A stretch of DNA of 64,000 bases from Pyrenopolyporus hunteri (lineage: Eukaryota; Ascomycota; Sordariomycetes; Xylariales; Hypoxylaceae). Made by a program: the position numbers and the translations under genes. The stretch covers positions 248,001 through 312,000 of the forward strand of contig CADCXC010000037.1 in NCBI GenBank assembly GCA_902806595.1, in the 5' to 3' direction. Within the stretch, counting starts at the first letter, position 1, and each line of letters opens with the position of its first letter. The notes under the pieces were generated by a model. The model had not been told where the DNA came from and made no database searches. It saw nothing but the letters and a program-made list of their open reading frames with translations. Positions 43,458-55,157 of the stretch are shown piece after piece.

Positions 43458-43796
43458 ATGCCTCGCGCCACGAAGTCGGCCCGTCCTCGGCTCAGCTCCG
43501 CCTTGTCCGCACCCACGCAGTACTCGCAGCCCCGAGCGCAGTCCGACACATCGTCTTCGAGCTCTTCTTCCTCATCCTACTCGCACGTCTGGACGGCGGC
43601 GGATGCGGCCGGGGCTTCGAGGGACGGCGCCTTCCTTACCGCGTGGCCCCGCGACCAGTCCTACTATACCCCGCCCGTCCACATTCTAGGCCAGGCTCAG
43701 GGTCAGAGTGGCCGCGATCGCGAGATCCAGTGTTACTACGCGGCCGCGAGGAAGACGTCTGCGGCGCCGAGTCAGGGTGGCGGTGGTGGGAAGTAG
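43458..43796 (+). CDS. small hypothetical protein, GC-rich frame
   Basis: A 112-codon frame from ATG 43458 with strongly G/C-ending codons. The N-terminus is basic and Ser-rich (with a run of nine serines at about 32-40). The middle reads like a folded segment (HVWTAADAAGASRDGAFLTAWPRDQSYYTPPVHILGQ), and the end is Gly-rich. No family is recognised. The opposite strand is also open at 43549-43358 and encodes a segment with a clear membrane helix (MYLLAALLCFFVWLVWFGCYV), but it lacks an ATG near its start. Only one of the two is likely to be real. The plus frame is preferred because of its length and ATG. Confidence 0.42.
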   Translation: MPRATKSARPRLSSALSAPTQYSQPRAQSDTSSSSSSSSSYSHVWTAADAAGASRDGAFLTAWPRDQSYYTPPVHILGQAQGQSGRDREIQCYYAAARKTSAAPSQGGGGGK

Positions 43797-44594
43797 CTGC
43801 TTATGGACTTGAGGTTTCTGTTGGGCGATATTGCTTTCCCTGACGTCGTTGGACGGGAAACCATGTTCTTGTACGGTTTTCCGTCTTAGGAGGCGGATAG
43901 GGGGTGGGGAACGGAGCTCTCTCGCTACCGAAGCTGTGAACTGCCTATGTAAGGACTTGTAATAATCACTAAGTATGTGCTATAGAGGATTCATGAGAGG
44001 AGTTCTAGGTAGAAGAGGAGACTTCCGTCTAATAGGATACCATAGATGATTACCTATATGAGGCCGCTTCCTTGTGATGAATCTCAAGGGTAAAATGAGC
44101 CCCATACACGTTTGGAGGAGGGTAGCAATTATAGATGTCCACCCGACTAGAGTAAATGTGTAACCTACTGAAGTTCTATATTTCAGTGGGACGGAGTCTA
44201 CACATAGGTCTATGCGCGAAAATAAATTCGATACCATGGTCGGAGGACGGACATTCCTTCGTCGCCATAATGTGCATTACGTCTTTATGGGCCACCAATC
44301 TGAAAGCATCGAATTAGTCGCGTAAGACAGTAGGTAGAGAGGAAAAGGGGTGGAAGCAAGCATAGAGCATTAATTATCCGCTCCATACCCTACCCGTAGC
44401 ACGACAATCTCAACACTCGAACATCGTTGGTTGGAGTAGGTAGGCACCTTATAGGTAGGTACTTAGGTAGGTAGATAGGTTTAGCTACACATTTGAACCT
44501 AATCTTCAACGGTGGGCCTATAGACCATGAGCCTTTCCCAATTCGCCAATATATATATGCCAATCTCGAGGATTGATTTCATCCAATCACAAAA
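43797..44594. other. intergenic, no gene seen
   Basis: AT-rich spacer before the tRNA gene. A strong cluster of TAGGTAGGTAC-type motifs lies at 44434-44480. No exon is supported. Confidence 0.5.
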
Positions 44595-44692
44595 GCCCGC
44601 TTGGCACAGCGGTAATGCGCCTCACTAGTATTGGTTTCAATACTACTAAGGAAGCTATGAGGAGATGACTGGTTCGACTCCAGTAGTGGGCA
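44595..44692 (+). tRNA. tRNA-Thr (anticodon AGU) with 26-nt intron
   Basis: The acceptor stem GCCCGCT pairs with AGTGGGC (one G-U), with discriminator A. The D stem is GCA/TGC. The anticodon stem CCTCA/TGAGG encloses the loop C-T-AGT-A plus A, with U33 in place. The T arm is ACTGG-TTCGACT-CCAGT. The intron is 44631-44656, directly after position 37, and contains ACT triplets able to pair with the anticodon. The A box (TGGCACAGCGGT) and B box (GGTTCGACTCC) fit the Pol III promoter consensus. A T-run follows. The D stem is only three perfect pairs, the one weak point. Confidence 0.9.
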
Positions 44693-44700
44693 TCGCAAAA

Positions 44701-44710
44701 TTTTTTTTTT
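44701..44710 (+). terminator. RNA polymerase III terminator (T-run)
   Basis: Ten consecutive T residues, eight bases past the mature tRNA 3' end. This is the standard Pol III stop signal. Confidence 0.85.
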
Positions 44711-47700
44711 CCTCTTCACACCCGTCAATGTAACCGAATTGTTTTTACCTGTGGATTATCCACAGTATCGGTATAATAAAGGATAGCTCCGGCGCATGTC
44801 CTAAAGGAGGCTGGTCGTCCATGGTGTCTCCACTAACACTGAGTACACTAAACCGCAAAGTTGATAATCTGCCGGTATACACAACAAGAGTAAGACTACC
44901 TAGATAAGAATAGGTCAATAATTTTATAGTGCATGTCATTCAAACGCTTAGGTATGTAGCTTCGATACCTCTTATAAGACTTTCTCAGCCATGATATGAG
45001 TAGAATTAGAGGTTGAAGACGATAGAGAGCTGTAATTATAAGATTCCTAGGTTGAGACTGAAAATTTTCGCCGGGTTTTTTTTTAACTTTACAATATTCG
45101 AAAAAGGACCGGTTAAGAACTGCTTCTCGTCTCTGCCTAATCTTGTTTTCCCCTCGTTTTCTCCTACATCACGCCAGGAATTCAAGGTAGGTTGTGCTTT
45201 GACACGGATACGATACGCCACTTATTAACGATTTGGCATGGATGAATGCCAACAGGGCTCGAATTCAACGTTTTACCAAGGTCTTCTATTTTAGGTATGA
45301 TGGGAATATACTGTTCGCATCATACATGCCTATATACCACGCGAGTGTTTGCTAAGCAGTCGGTATACACACCACCTACGGCCACAATACCCCAACACCG
45401 ATGATCATGTGAAGGGGGAACGTATTCAAAAGAGTCTACAATAGATCTAGATTACCCTAGTCGTACTTACATTAGCAACTAACTATAATATCCCATACGA
45501 GAAGACGTCCCTATAAAACAGCTCACCTGATAACCCCGGGGGGGTTCAAATGGGGGCAGAGGCAACGAGGTCGACTCCCGCCACCATCCTCAAATGCCAT
45601 CTAGCTCTAGGAGCGTATGAAACTAGAAACATTGATTTCGTATTATCTAGATCCCAATAGGGTTTTTTTTTATTAATTCCCATCTAGAGCGTGCTACGTC
45701 CGTCCCCTAACTAGTTGTCGAACCGACGGACGCAGAGTCCAAACGACTTGATCATAAGCTATAACTGTAAAATATTATAGGTTTCGCTTTACGGAAGTCA
45801 TGTTCGTAGCCATTAATAAGAGAAAGAGGCCATGGGTAGACCCATATCTGGCTCGTTACCGTCTAGAAATATGGTCTACACATATTTTAATACAAGGGGC
45901 TGAACTCCACTTGTTAACTGCTCTTCAGGGCAGCATTGTATGCCCAATTCGACACCAGGAAAAATAATTATATCATTCTGGAAGCAGTCCAAGTAGGTCC
46001 CCTTTAACTGCATCATATCTGCATGCCTGTAACTTTGAATTCCAATGGACTGGACGTGGCGGTTGGGAATTTACTATTTGAACTCTTTCCGAAGACGCCC
46101 CTTATACTAGGAGGCTCTCGGTATAGGATGCGAGGCTGAAAAGGGGGAACAGCAGCCACGCATCGTAGTTTAGGCTAGGTCATTAACAAGAAATGCGATT
46201 GGCTCAACTTTCTATATAGAGAACCACTTTATAGAAGGGCATGGCTGTTAATCAGGCATATGCCGATCTGCGGTTGGGAGGAGGGCCGAGGCAATCGGGA
46301 TCGGCTTCAGCAATTAGAGTATTAGCTCTACGTACTGGAAGGTACCTATTCTTAGATGTGAGCCGGCTATGGCACAATTCTTCAAGATGGCTCGATGAAG
46401 ATTTATCTAGGTACACATTCCTCGAGGAATGGCACGAGCAACTTTGGCCAATTAGATTCAATAGGGGTAGCCTACAGCCCAACTCGCTCTTAAGGATATC
46501 GTACGGTCTCTTGACTTTTCTGTAGATGTAGGCGCGTAACGTTCCCTTTAAGTTTAGGTCATCACGCAATCTAAGCTCAACGGGGTTGGGGCGATCTTTA
46601 TAATGTCAGTCAATCCTTAGTGATCCTATCTATAATAGCTGTCTGTTAAGGTGCGGGAGACCACCATTATCTTCATAGGACCCATGTGCCCCTCAATGCA
46701 ACGATTGGCTCTTACTTTACTCTAGTGCCAACGCTCACGATAAGTAATGAACCCGCGACTGTTTGGGTATAGCCAGCCTAGGCGAAATCAAGCAAGAGAC
46801 AAGATGCTATAGCCTGTCTAGAGTTTCAAAGGAATGCTCCTCGAGATAATCCCTAGTTGTGCTCTCATATAGCTTAGGGATATATAATATCGCCCGCGGT
46901 TCTTACCTAGCAGCCCTATTCGGAAAGTAGTTCGGGTCTTGGGTGGAGTTATGTACTGGTACTGTACATGGCATAAGGAACTCCATGTCCGCGTCTCTCC
47001 TGCGGCTCCGCGGTCCGCATGGGGGGTTCGGGGTAGCTTGAGTGGGTAAGATAAGTCATGTGCTAGCCCTAGTAGAATTCGTCACATCACATCACACGTC
47101 GGAGTTAAGCACCGGACTGGCTGGCTAATGGGATCGCGAGATGAGTCTGTTGCTCGCAGTTAGCGGCTTCGGCCATATACACATAAGCGTAATGCTGGAA
47201 CAAGCGCCTCGTCACCGGGGAAATACCTTTCCGGGACGTGACAGCGGGCGCAATCTGTTGCCGTTACTCCATCGCCGCCAATCTATCACGATACTTATCT
47301 ACCTACCTTACACGACCTTACACGGGCGGGTATCGATCATCTCGAACCGCGCTCCGTTCTCGGTGGCCTTCGTGATCTGCTCACCCCTTTCAGGCCAATT
47401 GGTCAATGGGCTTACTCGCCCACCTATCCTCGAGCTCGCGACAAGAGGACGACGCTGGCTGATGAGTGGGATGTGATGCATCCAGTTACGTCGCATACCG
47501 CCAACTGCGACAGCGAAAAAAAAAAAAAAAAGAAAAAGAAAAGCTCCCGCCCGCGCTTGCTATGGAGTTCGCGCAAATCAGCGCGAGCGTTCGAAGCCGT
47601 GAATGGATTGCCACGTTGTTTGGGCTGCAGAACGTAGCCGGGTATAAAAGGCCCTATAACCCTTCCGCAGCGGGAAGCGCTCTATGTGGAAGCAGGACAC

Positions 47701-50700
47701 TATACCAGCGAGGCGAGGGGAGCCATTCAGAATCGGAAGCTCTCTCGCCTTGGGTTTGAAGTAGATATATAAGTACGCAGTTAAGCCTGCAACGGGCCCT
47801 GTCAGGTGAGTCCGTGATGCGCCCACGACAGCGGCGGCCGTGCGTTGTGGACCAGGGGTGGGCTCGACCAACGAACACATTTCCCCTGTCGAAGACGTTC
47901 TTCAGCAACGTTGGGCCTCCATGCCATCCAGACCGCTCGCGGGAGGTTGCAGCTCTGCAACGTCGACTGCACGGTTTTTGCTCCGAAGCGCAGCGCGCAC
48001 GGATGGCCTTTTGGTATTGGGATTCTGAACGAAGAAAAAAAAGCCCTCGCTTCGAGACCCGGAAGCGAGCGGCACACCTTTCTGGTGATAGGAGAAGTTG
48101 GAAGAGTCGTGTATCGCAACCTCCCCCATACCTTTTTGAATATAGTATCGCCCACTCTGGAATGCGGACTGTGAAACGTACGTTCGCAGCGTATAATCAC
48201 ACTATAACCGATTCTAGACTTGTCAATCAACGCCAATCCTCCTTTTCTACCACAAATAATAGGTAAGGGTGAGGAATAACGGAGATGTGATTCGACTATG
48301 CTTAGTTTGCATCGATTCTTGGCGTAGATCGTCGAGCGGAGTAGGGTGGGCGGAACAGAGCCCGGGTTTAGAGATCTTGCTTATATTGGCAACTTTATCA
48401 TGCTTGCTTGCTACCTTATGTATGTACGGATCCGTACTGGCAGATCGGAGCGCAGGAGTGCCTGGTATTGGCGTATGAGGAGTAAGACATGAGGAGATAG
48501 GTGATTGCTTCTTTCTGGTGCTACGTTCAAAGGCCGACCTGCAGTAGGTTCGCCTACGGACCAATGACTCCTACGTCGTCTCCGGTTGACTGAACTCCGG
48601 AGTCGTGTCGGAATCTAGCAGTAGGATATCCGACAACTACCTACTTATGTGTTCTGTGTTGCGAATTACATTTATATGAGCGTTGTAGCATTGCGATCGT
48701 AGCCACAAGGAAATGAGGACGCATGCACTCCAAGTTTTGATGTAACACCGAGAGTACGTCTCAAGACTTGTCCTCCCCAGGTTAATAACTACGACGGTTG
48801 CGAGTAGCAATATAATGTTGGGGATGCTTCTCCATCTCCTTTTTGTCCATCTCGGGACTTGTCAAGCGTAAATCCGGGGAGCATTCAACCTTATTATATT
48901 ACTTTGGCGGGGTGGTGGGTTCTCGCCGCGGCTTTATATAAAAGGGCGATGGACTAGGTATTGTACCACTGGCTCCGCGAACATTGGCAGCGCGACGTCG
49001 GGCCTGCGGAGCATGGGTAGGAAGGGGGACCGCCTCCCATATTCCGTCTTCGCTATGTATGTATGTAATTATGGTGTCTGTATATTTGCTTTATATGCTC
49101 TAATCTCCTTTCCCATCATCGGCTACTTACGGGCCGTCTCACGGCTCGATTCCATAGGTAGACTCTTATATCCAACGGAAGAATTAACGTAGGTAGATTA
49201 GCCAAGTGAAACGAGAAGTGTATATAGAAATGCGTAGAAAATGTGTAGAATGGCATAGAACGCAATGCCGCGGTATTATCCCTCTTTCGGTATTTACACA
49301 AGCACTCGGGGACGTATTTGGCTGGGGAGAAGCTTCAAGTCCGAAGTGTCCGAGGTGTAACATAATGTTGTTGGGAGCTCTTGAACTCCTTTTAATTTCC
49401 CGCAACCTCCTTTTTTCCCATAGTATTTTGATATTCGTGATACTCCTTCTAAGATCTTTGACCGACTTAGGTGAGACGGGGTACGGGGGTGACGTGAGAT
49501 ACTCCCGCGTGGGGTCCTCGTTTGCTGACCCTCCCCTCGCATCATGAACCCCCATCTATCTTTGTGGGGGTCTCCAGTAGCTAAAATGGTGGCGACGTAG
49601 TAATAATAACTCTATTTAGGGCTCGAAGGAATCAGAGCAAAGCAGCTGCTGAATCAAGACAAGGGTTATGAGATGTAAATTCCTCCACATGTGAGACAGC
49701 GTTTTAAGATCTGATTGCGAGGTGATGGAACGTTGATGTTTGCTCGTTGTAGGGCTTAACACTTAATGGTCAACAGTCTACCTGGTAGTACCTACCTCTC
49801 TGCCTGAGTCGTGAAATTTACCATATACAATGCCCCTTATTCCGGGCTATCATATCAGTTAATCACATTGACATCAGCATGACCTTTGCTCCTGTTTATG
49901 ATAGAACGCGCTCGCGGCGCGAAATTTGACGGAACTGATACACCCCTCGGCTTGACCATAACAGGAAGCCGAGGCCAAGTTGGCAGTTCAAGACAACCTT
50001 GAGCAGCCGTGTTCGAATGGAGCCGTTTCTTTTCCTTTCCTAATAAACAGAAATTAAGGAATTCCGTGATTATATACGTGCCTAGACAGGTAGATACGGG
50101 AATTAGCAGCTTTAGGATTATCCGAGATGTGCCGAGCTCGCACTCTCGCGAGTTCCAATCCCAGCCACACCCGCAGTCACCCAAACCTGAATGGGCGAAT
50201 TGACCGCTCCGCCGCATCCTCCAGGTTTTATAAGCGCCTTATGATCCTCGTTACACATGGCAAACATGTGAGTCTTACCTGGGCAATCCTGATGGCAGTG
50301 CGCAGGCAGCCGGGCTGTGTTCCTTCTAGTGGTAATACCTAATGATCGGGTGCGTACGGGCTTAGTTTTGTGATGGGCTCCGACAAGTTCCTGACGGTGC
50401 CTCGTGTCCGAGTTTGCGCATCCGTGACACATAGCATCGTAGCGCAATGAATGGCTCTCAATAATTGCCAATGATGGCGGGAGACACCAATGGCTTCGGC
50501 TATTCCACGGCGCGACTTGACGATTGGCGAGCGACGGCACGAGGTTTATACGGCATGGACATCTGGAGGCGCGTGCGGGCATCTTATTCGCTGGCCTCGG
50601 CAAGAATCTCGGAGGAGCATTGCCACGAGTGGCATCGCGGCTTCGCGTCGGTTCGACGCGAAGTGTTGTAAATTGGGAGTCATATGGGAATCTGAAATTG

Positions 50701-51871
50701 GGTGACGATCTACGATTCTCTCGAGCAAACCCATAAGCAGCTGAGGACCCGATGATACGGCGCTTGAAGGTAGTAAATTTGTTTTTCTTTCCTCTCTTAT
50801 CTCCTTACCTCTTCCTTTTCGACCAATGACACGGCCTAGCTACGACCAGTGTTGTGTAGTACATACAATTCTCGTACACACACCAAGTCCATCTTCCAAT
50901 AACCCTATATCATCGCGCCGTGTTACATACCTACCTAGTTACAACTCCATCATCTAAATTGTAAAGAGGAAATTAAGTACAATCACACAGGCTTGCGGTT
51001 ATTGATATATCAAACCGCTATAATGACACCCCTTGAGCACTCTAGGCTCGACTATTGTTTTAACTAAACCCCTTCTGAGTGGCTTCGGGTGCGGTACGCT
51101 TCCCCCCGTCTAGTCTAGACCATTTGGGAAATCCGGAAAATCCGGGGATGCCAGGGTTTAATTGGTGATCTTTCCCTGGCTCGTCCTTCGGAGTCGAAGA
51201 GCGAAAATCGGTAAAAACTCCAGATTTATTCCTTAATGGGTACCGGCAGCTGCAATACGAGGCGGTCAACGCGGGCCCGAGCTGTCCAATTTTTTTTCTA
51301 GAACATTTCGTCGCTGCAACCCTGTCCACTTTGTCTGTGCGATTGTTACCAGAGCTCTGGTAGGAGAGCTTTTTAGGTCATAGCGGTAACACGCATCCAT
51401 TAACATCCATTCGCATCCATTACATACCCTATCCGTCCCAGTTCCCTCCTAATGTAGGTAGGTAGGTATGTATACGTGTGCGCGCCCGACGCTGTCAACG
51501 TATTTGCACATGTCGACTGCCTATCGAGGCGGTGTCCCGACTGTAGTAGACCTACCGTTGACGGGAGGTTGATTGAACCATGGTTGCAATGAGTATAATT
51601 GCGTACGACTACGATACAACCATCGTCATCATCATCACGAGAACGAGAACCGGACTTCGTCGAAGCAAAGGGAAGTTCAGTAGAATGATCGCGAAATGAT
51701 AACAGACTAGATCTAACATCGAACGTTCAATCAAGTTTTGTAAGCCGTATGTCGCGCATCCAAAACCCGGATTATGTCACTTCTGGGGATAAGGGGGTAA
51801 GCAATAAGACCTGTCGGATTACAATAGGTAGGGAGAATCTGATTCCATTTGGTGCGGATACGGAGCGGGCA

Positions 51872-51903
51872 GCACATACATACATACATACCTACATACA
51901 TAA
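51872..51903. repeat. ACAT microsatellite
   Basis: Repeated ACAT tetramers with one CCTA interruption. Confidence 0.8.
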
Positions 51904-52385
51904 TACGCGTGGTATCTACCTCATAGATTTGTGCGCACATCTACGTCACACACATATTATTTTCAAAAAATCTGTCCCGTAGGAGAGAGGGGAGGGGACG
52001 TCGGTGGGTTGTCCATTGTCAAATGTCAAATCCGGAGTTGTGTTGCGTCTGAGTCATCGTGAAAACGGTCGTCCTGATTACGGGATCTTGATTTGCAATT
52101 TGGGATTTCTTACGCACATATTTTTAGGCACAAAATCAAACGCCGAGGCAGATAACCTAGCATGGTTGGACACCAAATCGCACCTATACGGACCGTAGTT
52201 AGGGCAGGCGGTCAGGAGAAATGCCGGTATTGGCCAACAGAACGAGAATGTTGCGGTCAGCCAACTCACCTTTCTGGTCCGCGTTGGACAGCTAACCATT
52301 AAACAAGTCACTATTGCTCAGGCCGCCGGGACCTGCTGACGGCCACCGTGGCGCAAAGGAAGCCAGTTGCGAGTCGAAGGCGACG

Positions 52386-52418
52386 CACACACACACACAT
52401 ACACACACGCGCGCACAT
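52386..52418. repeat. CA/CG dinucleotide microsatellite
   Basis: A (CA)n run interrupted by one TA and ending in GCGCGC. It is able to adopt Z-DNA. Confidence 0.8.
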
Positions 52419-53586
52419 TACCTTTACGACCAAGCTGTCGTAATCGATGCTCTCGCCGTGAATCAAAAGGAAATTGGGAATGCGACGGGGGTACTGTTGC
52501 CATTCATCCGCCAATCCAGCAATCAAATGAAATGAATCTTGTCCCGGTTCCGAAATCCCGTGCCCTTTAATTCTTTTATTCCATAGCTGGCGCTCGGACG
52601 GCGCAATGGCGGAAAAGAAATAAGAAAAGGGGAGGAGAGGTTTATGATTGAAATAACCTGAAAATACCAAAATACCTCTGGGGGGGCTTGTAAATGAAGC
52701 AATTAATGCAAGCCAACGGAACCGGACGTGCGACTTGCGAACAGCCCCCTTCTCTCCCTATTGCCCAAGGTGAATAGAGTGGCTGCTGCCCGAAGGGCCA
52801 AGCGAAGAGGAATGGGCGTCCTTCGTCACAGAAATAGACAGGACCAGCGTATCATATGTGTAGTAACATACATAGTAACACATATATAGTGCATGTAACA
52901 GGAATAGTAAGAAACAGGTGTGCGACGGATCCCCCCAACGGGAGCAAACGGTGGCTCGGCAGGCAGGATTCAGGAAAGTCCAACAATTATTAATGATTAA
53001 TCTGGCGGTCATCATCTAGGAATAGTCAACGCCTAGGTCAGGTAGCTAGCTACCTCCCTACCTACCTAACGTCGGGTAGTGGAAATAAAACCTGTACAAT
53101 ACATGTAGCCTTCGGTAGGGCATACGCCACTACTACGTTGCTGTCGCCGGAAGCAGAGGGATTATGACTGATTATTGAAGGGATATTTCTCACATCCTGC
53201 TGTGTATTAGGTAGTTTTGTATTAGTGATTATTATGATTGCGCGTATTGGGACGCTCCTGTAATCAAGCCAGATAGCACTTATTTTATTTCTATTTTTTA
53301 TTTTCCACTTGCCGTGGTTCTCATCCTGGGTAGTTTGGGTCGATAGTCCCGGTTGTGAAAACTTCCCAGAGCCATGAACGGGGAAAACGGGTTACAAGGG
53401 CTTACTTAACCTCGGGCTCCGGTAATAGGGCTTCTGTAACCAGGACACAGGGCTAACTAGGGTGATGGGTATGGTTATGGTAATGGCGCTGGGTATACTG
53501 GGAAACGGGAGATAGACCCGACCGCGGCAGTCGGGAACGGTGTCTAGGAGTGGGACATTTACTGAACCCTGATCGTCATCCTAGGC

Positions 53587-53626
53587 ATGTATGTATGTAT
53601 TAATGTTATGTATGTGTGTGTGTATG
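53587..53626. repeat. TATG/TGTG microsatellite
   Basis: ATGT tetramer repeats that turn into a GT run. It is of the opposite strand sense to the ACAT repeat at 51872. Confidence 0.8.
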
Positions 53627-54686
53627 TCCGTACCATGCTCACGGTATGGCATTCCACCGGATCCATGGGCCTTGTTCGATGGGCCCCCTGCATGGGCGGT
53701 CCCGCGGTCTGGTTTTGACATTTCCTTCTCTCTCTTCCCTTACGCTGCCCTATTTTTCTAGCGTCGTGGGGACTGCAAGCGAAGCCTCGAAGAAGGAGGA
53801 TGAAAGCCCAACGGCACGTTGCCAGCAATGTTGTACATAAACACCTACAGACGGACGGGCAGCTGGGTTACTGCTTTCGCTTGGTGCGTCCACGGTTGGG
53901 GAAACGATAGGAAGAGGGCAAAGAAAATAAAAGTAGACCTTCCTTCTAGCGGTGTCTGTTCGTTGCCTTTTGGCCGCGTATGATTGGTAGGAGGGAGCTA
54001 TCTCGGGGAATGAAAGACCGCCTAGACGGACAGGGCCTGGGAATGGGAGATGGGGGAGTTTCAAAGCTGACTCCTGTTAAGGCGGTCTAGGCTGACTTGG
54101 TGTTGACACCTACTCCCTGCGCTCCGGGCCACACACCAGCGCACACCCACCACACACCCCCCCTTTTCCGCCGCGCATCCATGACAGGCGGTCTGCTGGG
54201 ATTAGTTTCTTGGGATTTGTTCCAACGTGGGGTGAAGCGAGAGAACGGGGAAACTGGAAAATAGGGCATGTAACGGTCAGTAAGCCTGTTGCCTCCGTGC
54301 GGCGATGATTCCATGTCACCACCACACCCACTCCCGTATATATATGTTCTCATGGCCATCCCATGCGCTCCCGTCCCATGCCTCCGTTTCCCCTTGACTA
54401 ATACCCCAGATATCTATCAATAGCCTTAGAGCAGTAATACATAATATTCTCATACTCATCCACAGCTATCTCTCTCCACCTGTTGCTGCTCACTTGCACT
54501 ACCCGCAACGCGACATCGTCGATCCGTCATACATCCACTGACTTACACGCAATTTCCGACTACCACAGCTTCTTGGGATCGCGTCCCACATTACCACACG
54601 AGCAACCGAGTAGGAAAGCTTTGTTTCAAGGAAAAAGCGAAGAACAGGAAGATCATCTAAAGCTACGAAAGCTACATCCCGCCAAA

Positions 54687-55157
54687 ATGTACAGTCCGTA
54701 CGGCTCCTACAGCTCCTTGAGCTCAGCTACGCAACCTATGGAGATCCCCACCAGCAGCTACCTTTCGCACAACTCGTCGTACAGCGCGAGCTGCGCATTC
54801 CCGTCGTGGCCGCAGCGCTCTTCTCTGACGGACTCGCACGAGGAGCGCGCGACGTCCTATCTCTCGGACGACGACCTCTTCCCCTGCGACGGCCTGGAGG
54901 ACGACGCACACAGCATCTCGAGCGCCGGCAGCACCACGCCGACGTCGCCCGCCGCCGTCACCGAGGCCGACCTCCTGCAGATGCAACGCGAGCAGATGGC
55001 CATGCAGCGCGAAGCTATCAAGTTCCTCCTCGTCGAGAAAGAGAGGCGCCGCCAGCAGCAACAGCACATGAAGCGCTCGCGCCGCAGCAGCTCCAAGAAG
55101 AGCCCCAAGTCCGCCAAGTCGGCGCACCTCGACGCCATCTCAGAGACAGGGGAGTGA
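54687..55157 (+). CDS. conserved-looking Ser-rich protein with basic coiled coil, unknown function
   Basis: A 156-aa frame from ATG 54687, in a strong context (GCCAAAATG). The N-terminal half is Ser/Tyr-rich and probably disordered (YGSYSSLSSA, SYLSHNSSYSAS, DSHEERATSYLSDDDLFP). A helix with heptad-like pattern follows (ADLLQMQREQMAMQREAIKFLLVEKERRRQQQQ, about 104-136), then a basic Ser/Lys tail (KRSRRSSSKKSPKSAKSA) that could be a nuclear localisation signal. Codons are G/C-ending throughout, unlike the surroundings. The frame stays open upstream to about 54480 but without an ATG. No family is recognised. It is the only supported gene in 17 kb, and its long flanks suggest a heavily regulated gene. 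Confidence 0.72.
   Translation: MYSPYGSYSSLSSATQPMEIPTSSYLSHNSSYSASCAFPSWPQRSSLTDSHEERATSYLSDDDLFPCDGLEDDAHSISSAGSTTPTSPAAVTEADLLQMQREQMAMQREAIKFLLVEKERRRQQQQHMKRSRRSSSKKSPKSAKSAHLDAISETGE

Larger units (their letters stand above)
44693..54686. other. 10-kb gene-poor region
   Basis: Both strands were read for exons and none was convincing. Open frames of 90-160 codons occur in GC-richer patches (46241-46569, 47141-48266, 49184-49555, 50118-50736, 52311-52670, 53559-54359). In each case they are open in several frames at once and show no protein-like composition or splice structure. Microsatellites lie near 51872-51903, 52386-52418 and 53587-53626. An 11-12 bp CATCCATT repeat lies near 51393-51423. 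TACCTAGGTA-type motifs occur at 49790, 51455 and 53030-53072. Non-coding RNAs or a long promoter for the gene at 54687 cannot be excluded. Confidence 0.5.

Noticed and set aside
46241..46569. Overlapping frames of about 100 codons on both strands
   Set aside because: Neither has family text, splice support or codon bias like the neighbouring genes.
47085..47150. GTTAAGCACCG-like text resembling 5S rRNA box A
   Set aside because: The surrounding 120 bases do not form a 5S structure, and the other conserved 5S segments are missing.
47802..48236. 144-codon minus-strand frame
   Set aside because: Overlaps equally long frames on the plus strand; no domain-like pattern; ATG context is poor.
50118..50603. 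161-codon minus-strand frame
   Set aside because: Cys/His/Arg-rich without a regular zinc-finger spacing, and overlapped by open plus-strand frames.
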